Source: Nitrosopumilus adriaticus (GTDB taxonomy: Archaea > Thermoproteota > Nitrososphaeria > Nitrososphaerales > Nitrosopumilaceae). From it: a stretch of 64,000 nucleotides of DNA. The stretch is from positions 1,482,147-1,546,146 of the forward strand of contig NZ_CP011070.1 in assembly GCF_000956175.1 (NCBI RefSeq), written 5' to 3'. The notes below the pieces were generated by a model that had not been told where the DNA came from, made no database searches, and was given only the letters and a program-made list of their open reading frames with translations. The position numbers and the translations under genes were made by a program. Shown one piece after another: positions 7,685 to 14,941 of the stretch (its first letter is position 1; the number at the start of each line of letters is the position of its first letter).

Positions 7685-8209
7685 ATGCCAAGATCCTATG
7701 TGTTAATGAGCTGTGATTTGGGTTCTGAGAAAGATGTTATCTCATCACTGAAAAAAACTGACGGTGTAAAAGAGGCACGTGGAACACTGGGGCTATATGA
7801 TATTGTAGTACAGATTGAATCAGATTCTGAAAAGAAGATCAGAGAGACAGTTACAGGTGTGATTCGTAAAATGCCAAAAATTCGATCTACTGTAACTTTG
7901 ACTCGTTCAGAATCAGGAGAATTATTCCAATCCTCTGAAAAATTAATTGGGGCAATGCTTGGACAAAATCAAGCTCAAGCATATGTGGTGATTCACTGTG
8001 ATAAGGGAGAGGAATATCCAACTCTGAAAAATCTTAGTCACATACCTGAAGTAAAAGAGGCCGACGTAGTCTTTGGATTCTATGATGTGATTTGTAAAAT
8101 TGAGACAGCAGATAACAAAACACTAGAAAATATCATCACTAAAGCAATAAGAGCTCTGCCTCACATTAAATCTAGCATGACACTTAATGTAATCAACGAA
8201 CAAGATTGA
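7685..8209 (+). CDS. Tandem Lrp/AsnC effector-binding (RAM) domain protein
   Basis: 174 residues made of two copies of the alpha-beta ligand-binding domain of Lrp/AsnC regulators. The first contains SYVLMSCDLGSEKDVI and GLYDIVVQIES; the second AYVVIHCDKGEEYPTL and GFYDVICKIET. There is no helix-turn-helix. Start ATG 7685 is preferred over ATG 7667 because GGGAGG lies ten bases before it. A duplicated stand-alone RAM protein probably senses a small ligand and may co-assemble with full-length Lrp proteins. Confidence 0.85.
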   Translation: MPRSYVLMSCDLGSEKDVISSLKKTDGVKEARGTLGLYDIVVQIESDSEKKIRETVTGVIRKMPKIRSTVTLTRSESGELFQSSEKLIGAMLGQNQAQAYVVIHCDKGEEYPTLKNLSHIPEVKEADVVFGFYDVICKIETADNKTLENIITKAIRALPHIKSSMTLNVINEQD

Positions 8210-8234
8210 CGTACACATTATTGTAGTTTATTTC

Positions 8235-8318
8235 TCAGGTAAATTCTAGCACTTCGCCTTTAGCAATTCGGTCTTTGAGTTTCTCTTTGTCTTTTTCTCT
8301 ATTTTTTGTCTCTTCCAT
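8235..8318 (-). CDS. Possible 27-residue charged peptide
   Basis: ATG at 8316-8318 opens a highly charged helical frame (KNREKDKEKLKDRIAKG). No clear ribosome-binding site is seen. It is kept only as a candidate because nearby micro-genes are well supported. It may be chance in AT-rich DNA. Confidence 0.2.
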   Translation of the reverse strand: MEETKNREKDKEKLKDRIAKGEVLEFT

Positions 8319-8453
8319 GCATACAATTAGAAGATCTTTGATTTATCGTTAACCACTCTAATTCTTAATAATTGTCAATTAATTTTGAATTAATTAAACA
8401 TCTTTTAAGAAAATTTTTTCTTCACTATAATATGACAAATGTATCTTAATAGT

Positions 8454-8558
8454 ATGAATGAAATTAAAAAATGTGAATGCCCTCCAGGCTCTAAAAGTTA
8501 TGAAAATGAAGACGGGATGAGAATATGCATGTCCTGTGACGGATGGATAGCATGTTAA
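8454..8558 (+). CDS. 34-residue cysteine-rich protein
   Basis: The frame from ATG 8454 (another ATG at 8439) encodes CECPPG, CMSC and a C-terminal Cys: five cysteines in 34 residues. Probably a zinc knuckle or a small metal carrier. Its TAA overlaps the ATG of the next gene (ATGTTAA), so the two are translationally coupled. Confidence 0.5.
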   Translation: MNEIKKCECPPGSKSYENEDGMRICMSCDGWIAC

Positions 8559-8692
8559 AACAGGATTTAGAAGAATACACGTGCTGCGAGGCATGTAAAA
8601 ATCCTTTACCTCACTGCCATTGCAAGTGCCCCTATTGTGGGGAAAGAGACAAATGTGAATGTGCCTTGTTTGATGCAGCTACAGGCGGATAA
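8552..8692 (+). CDS. 46-residue Cys/His-rich zinc-binding protein
   Basis: Nine cysteines and two histidines in 46 residues (TCCEACKNP, HCHCKCPYCGERDKCECA). This is enough ligands for two zinc sites or a metallothionein-like cluster. It overlaps the preceding Cys-rich gene by seven bases, strong evidence that both are real and made together. Partner and role unknown. Confidence 0.6.
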   Translation: MLKQDLEEYTCCEACKNPLPHCHCKCPYCGERDKCECALFDAATGG

Positions 8693-8752
8693 TATCCAAC
8701 TTTATTTTTGAAATATATTTTTCAAAAATACACATACTCAATTTAAGCAGAA

Positions 8753-8920
8753 TCATTTTCCCATAAATCCACTTAATTTTTCAACGACTATTTTATCATC
8801 GCCCACATCAATTTTTAGAACAAACCCATTGCTCCAACCTAGTTCAGAAATATCCTCTTCTGAAATATCTATTTTGTAATCCCCAGATTCTTGTTTGACT
8901 AGTTTGGTTGTTTTGACCAT
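8753..8920 (-). CDS. AbrB/SpoVT-like small protein
   Basis: 55 residues from ATG 8918-8920. The pattern YKIDISEEDISELGWSNG followed by alternating hydrophobic strands (VLKIDVGDDKIVVEKL) matches a single swapped-hairpin AbrB-type domain used by DNA-binding and antitoxin proteins. No toxin gene adjoins it. Assignment rests on pattern alone. Confidence 0.5.
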   Translation of the reverse strand: MVKTTKLVKQESGDYKIDISEEDISELGWSNGFVLKIDVGDDKIVVEKLSGFMGK

Positions 8921-8985
8921 ATGGGAATATAGACATAATGATATCTAACAATTACTAATATCATAAAGTAAATTCATAAATTAAC

Positions 8986-9642
8986 TCAAGCTTCTCGAAC
9001 CTTTGGCAAATTCCAGTTAAACTTCATTGCCAATAGTCTGATTCCAGTAGTTGCAACAATTCCAATAATTGATGCCAACTGAATCTCAACGCCAGAAGAC
9101 AACGTAACATAGAAAATCACAATTCCAATAATTGATGCAATGGCATACACTTCTTTTACAAATACGATTGGAATTTCTCTAACAAAGACATCTCTGAGTA
9201 TTCCACCGCCAATTGCTGTAATCATTCCGCCAAAGAGCATTGGAAGAAAATTCAATCCAACTATCTGAAATGCAATTGATGCGCCCAAGATGGAAAACAC
9301 ACCCAATCCCACTGCATCAAAGACCAGCCAGACATTCATCTGCTTTTTCATTTTTGTAAACAAGAAAAACATCACAACTCCTGCAATTACAGTCAGAGAG
9401 ACATAGATTGGATCAGAGAACGCAGTTGGGAATCTACCAAAGATTACATCTCGCGTCACTCCGCCGCCAACACCTACTACAGTTGCCAAAACAATAATTC
9501 CAAAAATGTCAGCTTTGTGAGAGATTGCTTTTGAAGCTCCAGTTACTGCAAATGCGATTGTCCCCAAGTAATCTAAGATACTGATAAAGCCATCAATTGG
9601 AAAAGAGAAATCTACCAAACAATTCTTTGGCAGAAAGATCAC
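8986..9642 (-). CDS. TRIC/UPF0126-type cation channel
   Basis: 218 residues with seven predicted membrane helices in two inverted-topology-like repeats. The repeats carry the glycine-rich signatures GVGGGVTRDVIFGR and AIGGGILRDVFVRE characteristic of UPF0126/TRIC monovalent-cation channels. Starts at GTG 9640-9642. It probably conducts K+ or a similar ion across the cytoplasmic membrane. Confidence 0.88.
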   Translation of the reverse strand: MIFLPKNCLVDFSFPIDGFISILDYLGTIAFAVTGASKAISHKADIFGIIVLATVVGVGGGVTRDVIFGRFPTAFSDPIYVSLTVIAGVVMFFLFTKMKKQMNVWLVFDAVGLGVFSILGASIAFQIVGLNFLPMLFGGMITAIGGGILRDVFVREIPIVFVKEVYAIASIIGIVIFYVTLSSGVEIQLASIIGIVATTGIRLLAMKFNWNLPKVREA

Positions 9643-9716
9643 TAATTAAGATTAATGAAAAAAGATCGGATCAAAAAATTAGAAATTAAAAATTATGTTG
9701 AAAAAAGTAAAGTTGC

Positions 9717-10022
9717 TTAGCCAAATAGTGAGGACAGTCCTTCCATGGCTGCTTCTTCGGTCTTGCCTTTTTCTTCAGGTGTTTCTTCTTTCTTTGCTTC
9801 ACCACCGGCTGCTGCCTCTGCTGGGGCGGCTGCTGCTGCAACTGCTACAGGTGCGGCTTTAACTGCCTCATCGATGTTAACATCGGCTAGGGCTGCTACC
9901 AGTGCTTTAACTTGAGCTTCATTAACTTCTGCACCAGATGCTTTTACAACTGATGTGAGGTTTGCTTCGTTGACTTCTTTGTCTAGTTTGTGAAGAAGTA
10001 AAGCAGCGTAAACATATTCCAT
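9717..10022 (-). CDS. rpl12: 50S ribosomal protein L12 (P1)
   Basis: Stalk protein that recruits translation GTPases. The N-terminal [19 protein letters not shown] is the archaeal L12 dimerisation domain. An Ala-rich hinge and the conserved [19 protein letters not shown]-like tail end the protein. Start is set at ATG 10020-10022 by comparison with family N-termini; an in-frame ATG eight codons earlier (10046) is also possible. Unusually, L10, L1 and L11 are not adjacent. The neighbour 35 nt before the earlier ATG is a hypothetical gene. Confidence 0.92.
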   Translation of the reverse strand: MEYVYAALLLHKLDKEVNEANLTSVVKASGAEVNEAQVKALVAALADVNIDEAVKAAPVAVAAAAAPAEAAAGGEAKKEETPEEKGKTEEAAMEGLSSLFG

Positions 10023-10081
10023 TGTATCGAGATTTTCTTGGGGCATAATATAAAACTATGGAGAAATGACGCCTAGAAAAC

Positions 10082-10591
10082 TCAGTTTAGAATCTTCAGA
10101 CTTCGACATACAGCATAAAGTGTTCGCTTTAGATTTTTGTCAATTAATGTATCCATTCTGTTTCGGAGTACTCGCTTTGCCTCATCTCTTTCAGAACCTG
10201 GTGGCAGTGACAAAACTGCGTTGATAAATTCAGGTAGTGATTCGCGAATCCAACCATCTAGCATATTGTAAATTTTTGGCGGCAGGATATCACACTTGTC
10301 AACATCGAGATCTAAAACTGCAGTATAGTTCTCATGCTCTACCCGATACACCAAGGCAAGTACTACATTGTCCGGAGTTGGATGCTCTAGAATTTCTCGG
10401 GAGCGCTCACCGGTCTTTCCCTGTTCAATCTTGTTTTTCAGACCAATTGGATTTACAATTACTCCGTTGATTCCAACCTTTCGTCCGTCAACTCCAGTAA
10501 CAATGGCGAAGATAAAGTCGTTGAATTCACCATTCTTTTTGACTGAAAATATTTGAACGCCTTCTTTCAGAACAGGTTTCTTGCCAAACAT
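10082..10591 (-). CDS. Conserved-looking hypothetical protein upstream of L12
   Basis: 169 residues, soluble and mixed alpha/beta. It starts with beta strands (GVQIFSVKKNGEFNDFIFAIVTG) and ends in basic helices (KNLKRTLYAVCRSLKIL). No known motif is recognised. It lies on the same strand as L12 and closely upstream, with a TATA-like ATTATATTTTAAG element before it, so it probably leads a bicistronic transcript with L12. A role in translation is a guess by context. Confidence 0.75.
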   Translation of the reverse strand: MFGKKPVLKEGVQIFSVKKNGEFNDFIFAIVTGVDGRKVGINGVIVNPIGLKNKIEQGKTGERSREILEHPTPDNVVLALVYRVEHENYTAVLDLDVDKCDILPPKIYNMLDGWIRESLPEFINAVLSLPPGSERDEAKRVLRNRMDTLIDKNLKRTLYAVCRSLKILN

Positions 10592-10857
10592 GGAATTACT
10601 CCAGTATGCATTATATTTTAAGTAATGCAGAATGTTTTTTGTGACTAATGTCTAGTACTTCAAGGATTCTAACCATAATCCAAATTATTATCAAAATCAA
10701 GTAGAAAATTTAGAGGAAATAGTATGATTAATCTTCAATCAGAATAGAGTTCAAATTAAAAATTATAGAACATTTTACGATATAGTAATTTCAGAGATTA
10801 AACAATGAGTATCATTAAATAATTTACAAAATTAGCTGTTTTAAGGGAATTTATGAG

Positions 10858-12096
10858 TTGAAGCCATTACTAAAAATCACTTTACTTGTGATAATTCAAA
10901 TAATTATTATTTTAGCTAGTTTTCTTACTCTAGTATCTATTGAAAATGAAAAAACAAATCTGGGTAATTTAGTTAACATATCTGGAAAAACCCGATTTCT
11001 AGCACTATCTGCCCAGCTAGACTTTGATCATTATGTTAGAGAAAACCCATCCCATACAGACATCACGGCCAGTTTGAAAGAGCTTGAGAAAAACATCCTC
11101 ATTGTAAAAGATGGGGGCCTTGTAGATAGATTGTATGTTGCACCATTACCATTGAATTTTAATGAACAATGGAATGAAATGTATTTTCACTTTACAAACT
11201 ATGAAAAAGAAGTATTAGGTTTTATGGAGTCAGACGAAATTAATCAAAACCAATTACTAAAAATTCAATCTATTAATAATGAATTGATTCATTCAGCAAA
11301 CACTTTGACAAATTCCATATCTTCAGATTTGAGTGAGGCTACAACTGATTTGATATATTTGCAAATATTTTTTGCAATAATTAACATCGTGGCACATGTT
11401 GGTTTGATTTTTCTAATATTACGAATATTTGAGGCGCATCAAAAAGAGTTATTGAAATTAGAAAAATTCTCAACCATTGGAGAGATGACTGCCACATTTG
11501 TACATGACATTAGAAATCCCTTGACTATCATTCAGCATTCTTCAGACATACTAAATGCACGCAACTCCCAGCACTTTTCTGATTCAGATAAGAAGGCTAT
11601 TGAAAAAACAAATCAGGCAATTAAAAGAATTGATTCACATCTTACGGATACTCTAGATTATTTGCGTGAGCGACGTATTAGAAAAGAGCATGTAAAATCA
11701 TCTTTGTTAATTTCAAATATTTTGGAATCTATGTTGATCCCACCATCTGTTCAAATCATTATGCCTGCCAAGGATTTGACGATTAATTGTGATAAATTTC
11801 AGTTTGAGCGCGTATTGACTAACCTTGTAAAGAATTCTATTGAAAGCATGTCAGAAAAAGGCAAGATGACAATAAGCATTGAAGAAGATGAAAAAAATAC
11901 CACCATCAAAATTATGGATTCTGGGATGCCAATTCCACCTGCAGAAATTGAGAAATTATTTGAGCCGTTATTTACTACAAAACAAGAAGGGACAGGGTTG
12001 GGCTTACCTATCTGTAAAACTATTGTTGAAAGTCATGGTGGAACTATTGAATATCAGGATTCACCAAAATCATTTATCATAAAATTGCCAAAATAG
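10858..12096 (+). CDS. Membrane-bound sensor histidine kinase (orphan)
   Basis: 412 residues. TM1 is about 6-27 and TM2 about 168-190, enclosing an extracellular helical region that begins with a PilJ/NarX-type NLVNISGKTRFLALSAQLDF motif. The HisKA helix holds His216 in FVHDIRNPLT. The catalytic domain has an N-box (NLVKNSIES) and G2-box (GTGLGLPICKTIVESHGG). Starts at TTG 10858. No response regulator adjoins it; the CheY-like gene at 22628 is the nearest in the window. Confidence 0.9.
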   Translation: MKPLLKITLLVIIQIIIILASFLTLVSIENEKTNLGNLVNISGKTRFLALSAQLDFDHYVRENPSHTDITASLKELEKNILIVKDGGLVDRLYVAPLPLNFNEQWNEMYFHFTNYEKEVLGFMESDEINQNQLLKIQSINNELIHSANTLTNSISSDLSEATTDLIYLQIFFAIINIVAHVGLIFLILRIFEAHQKELLKLEKFSTIGEMTATFVHDIRNPLTIIQHSSDILNARNSQHFSDSDKKAIEKTNQAIKRIDSHLTDTLDYLRERRIRKEHVKSSLLISNILESMLIPPSVQIIMPAKDLTINCDKFQFERVLTNLVKNSIESMSEKGKMTISIEEDEKNTTIKIMDSGMPIPPAEIEKLFEPLFTTKQEGTGLGLPICKTIVESHGGTIEYQDSPKSFIIKLPK

Positions 12097-12264
12097 CATT
12101 AGCATAATTCCTCAATGACTAGCATTTACTAAAACTTGAGAAACAAATCAGATAAATTGAGACGTTATTTTCTCTACTAGATAATTATTCTTTAACATAG
12201 ATTATTGGTTAGAATCTTGTTTTAATCGACAATTCTTAATATCGGGATAGGGCAGGCTTCATCG

Positions 12265-14934
12265 TTGGATAAAAAAGAGATTCTAAAAGAATTTTCAGCA
12301 GATCCTGACAGACATTACAATGTCAAGCTATTCTCAGAGCAAGGATTTGTAAGAAAGTCATGCACAAAATGTGGCAGATTCTTTTGGACGCTTGATTCTG
12401 GACGAGATTTGTGTCCTGATGATGGAGCAGACACTTATTCATTTATTGGAAATCCTCCAACTACAAAGAGATTTGATTATACTCAAGCTTGGAGACAAGT
12501 CGAAGAGTTTTTTGTAAAAAATAACCACAAGTCAGTTAGTCGTTATCCTGTGGTGTGCAGATGGCGAGATGACTTGTTCTTTACTATTGCATCAGTTGTT
12601 GACTTTCAAAGAATCATGGGTTCAAAGGTAGTCTTTGAGTTTCCTGCAAACCCATTGGTAGTTCCGCAGACTTGTCTGAGATTCAAGGATTTAGAGAATG
12701 TCGGAGTTACAGGACGACACTTTTCGAGTTTCTGCATGATTGGACAGCACAGCATTCCAGAAGGGGACGGATACTGGAAAGACGAGTGCGTTGATTTGGA
12801 TTATAGGTTACTAACTGATCAGTTTGGAATAAAGAAAGAAGAAGTTGTTTTTGTTGAAGACGTTTGGGCAGGCGGTGGCTCTTTTGGTCCGTCACTGGAA
12901 TATTTTGTAAATGGACTAGAGCTTGGCAATGCAGTCTTTACTGAATTTCAAGGGGAATTAGGACAGCACACGACACTAGACCAGCGAGTAATTGACATGG
13001 GTGCAGGCCTTGAGAGATTTGCATGGATTACCATGGGAACACCTACTGCATATGACTGCTGCTTTGGTCCAATTAACCAGAAATTATTTAACACAATAGG
13101 AATTGATTCGGATTCAGAAATTCTAAGAAAATACTTTACAGAGATTGCAAAGGCACTTGATGACTTTGAGGATCTAAATGATGTAAGGAGACATGCAATA
13201 AAGAAAGCAGGACTTACAGACGACCAGCTAAACAAAATGATTACACCACTTGAAGGGATTTATCTTATTGCAGACCATCTGAGGACTTTGATATTTGCAA
13301 TTACTGATGGTGCACTGCCAAGCAATGTTGGTGGGGGATACAATCTCAGAATGATGCTGCGAAGAATCAATGCAACAATTAGCAAATTAAATCTAAAACT
13401 TGACATTGATGACTTGATTGACACTCACATTGACTATCTCAAGGATACGTATCCAGAGCTTGATGAGAAAAGAGAGGATGTCAAGAAAATTCTAAAGATT
13501 GAAGCTGGACGATACGAGGATTCCAAAGTCCACATGAAGAAAAAGGCTGAAAAGATTCGAGAGAGAGGTGTGCCATCAGTTGATGAGTTAATCACGCTAT
13601 ACGAATCAGACGGAATCACGCCTGAATATCTCAAAGAAGTCAATGCGATTGATGAGGTGCCATCTTCATTTTACTCCAAGTTATCAGATTTGCACCAGTC
13701 TGAAAAGAAAAAAGCAATTGCAGAACTGCCACTAGATGATTTGCCAGAAACTGAAACTCTGTTTTACAAAGACGACCCAATGGAGTTTGATGCAAAGGTA
13801 ATCAAGGTGTTCGATGATCATGTGGTACTAGATAGAACTTCATTTTATGCAAGAGGTGGAGGACAAGAACCAGACCACGGTACCATTGCAGGATTCAAAG
13901 TTACTAATGTAGACAAGCATGCACACGTTATTGTTCACAAGTTAGAAGGCGGAGTACCAAAAGAAGGAGAGACTGTAAAGTGTGTAGTGGATGAAACAAG
14001 ACGTGCAAACATTACAAAGAACCATACAAGTACCCATATCATTAACGCATCATCTAGAGGAGTACTTGGTTCATGGATTTGGCAACACTCTGCATTCAAA
14101 GACGATGATCATGCCAGACTGGATATAACTCACCACTCATCATTGACTGATGAGCAAGTAAAACAAATCGAAGATGCTGCAAACAAGATGGTAAAAGAAA
14201 ACCTTACAGTAAACATTGATTATTTTGATAGAGGGACTGCAGAGCAGACATATGGATTTAGAATTTACCAGGGCGGTGTAGTTCCAGTAAAGTCTGTTAG
14301 AATTGTATCAATTGAAGACAAAGATGTCGAAGCTTGTGGTGGAACACATGTAAAGAAAACTGGCGACATTGAACTAATCAAAATCACAAAAACAAAACGA
14401 ATTCAAGACGGTGTGGTAAGATTGGAATTTGTCTCAGGTCCCAATGCATACGAATATGTAAAGAATCAAGAGATTGTTCTAAAACAAAAAGAGCAAGAAG
14501 CTAAAGACAAGGCAGAACTAGAAAAGAGAAGAGAAGAAAACAAGCAAAAGGCAAGAGAGCAGATTCCTGTTTTGCTAGAAAAGATTCTAGATGGGGAATC
14601 AGGGGATATTGATGGTATTAGCATCAAAAACAAATTGTGCTTTACAGCTAGCGAGAATTATGACGAATATTTTCATCTCAACTTTGGCAAAAAGCTAGTA
14701 GCAAAAGATAACACTGCAGCATTTTGTGGGATTTTTGAGGCAGGCCCAACAATTCGAATTATGGTGTATGCCGGAGAGCAATCAGGTATTGATGCAGGCG
14801 TGATTGCCAAGGAGATTGCCGCAATTTTAGGTGGTTCAGGTGGCGGGGATGCCAAATTTGCCCAAGGTGGAGGAAAAGACACATCTAAAATGGAGCAGGC
14901 AATAGCCAAAGCAAAATCAATGATTTTAGGATGA
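12265..14934 (+). CDS. alaS: Alanyl-tRNA synthetase
   Basis: 889-residue archaeal-type AlaRS, which charges tRNA-Ala and clears mischarged Ser/Gly. It has an N-terminal class II catalytic core, a tRNA-recognition helical region, an editing domain with His587-x3-His591 (NHTSTH) and Cys691-x3-His695 (CGGTH), then a coiled coil and a Gly-rich C-terminal domain. A zinc-binding Cys pair lies near the start (CTKC). TTG 12265 is the start. leuS follows after 7 bp, so the two form an operon. Confidence 0.97.
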   Translation: MDKKEILKEFSADPDRHYNVKLFSEQGFVRKSCTKCGRFFWTLDSGRDLCPDDGADTYSFIGNPPTTKRFDYTQAWRQVEEFFVKNNHKSVSRYPVVCRWRDDLFFTIASVVDFQRIMGSKVVFEFPANPLVVPQTCLRFKDLENVGVTGRHFSSFCMIGQHSIPEGDGYWKDECVDLDYRLLTDQFGIKKEEVVFVEDVWAGGGSFGPSLEYFVNGLELGNAVFTEFQGELGQHTTLDQRVIDMGAGLERFAWITMGTPTAYDCCFGPINQKLFNTIGIDSDSEILRKYFTEIAKALDDFEDLNDVRRHAIKKAGLTDDQLNKMITPLEGIYLIADHLRTLIFAITDGALPSNVGGGYNLRMMLRRINATISKLNLKLDIDDLIDTHIDYLKDTYPELDEKREDVKKILKIEAGRYEDSKVHMKKKAEKIRERGVPSVDELITLYESDGITPEYLKEVNAIDEVPSSFYSKLSDLHQSEKKKAIAELPLDDLPETETLFYKDDPMEFDAKVIKVFDDHVVLDRTSFYARGGGQEPDHGTIAGFKVTNVDKHAHVIVHKLEGGVPKEGETVKCVVDETRRANITKNHTSTHIINASSRGVLGSWIWQHSAFKDDDHARLDITHHSSLTDEQVKQIEDAANKMVKENLTVNIDYFDRGTAEQTYGFRIYQGGVVPVKSVRIVSIEDKDVEACGGTHVKKTGDIELIKITKTKRIQDGVVRLEFVSGPNAYEYVKNQEIVLKQKEQEAKDKAELEKRREENKQKAREQIPVLLEKILDGESGDIDGISIKNKLCFTASENYDEYFHLNFGKKLVAKDNTAAFCGIFEAGPTIRIMVYAGEQSGIDAGVIAKEIAAILGGSGGGDAKFAQGGGKDTSKMEQAIAKAKSMILG

Positions 14935-14941
14935 ATGAAAC

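Noticed and set aside
10592-10857. Possible RNA gene in the 266-bp gap before the histidine kinase
   Set aside because: Only AT-rich sequence with a TATA-like element for the hypothetical gene at 10591; no stable stems or paired arms were found by eye.
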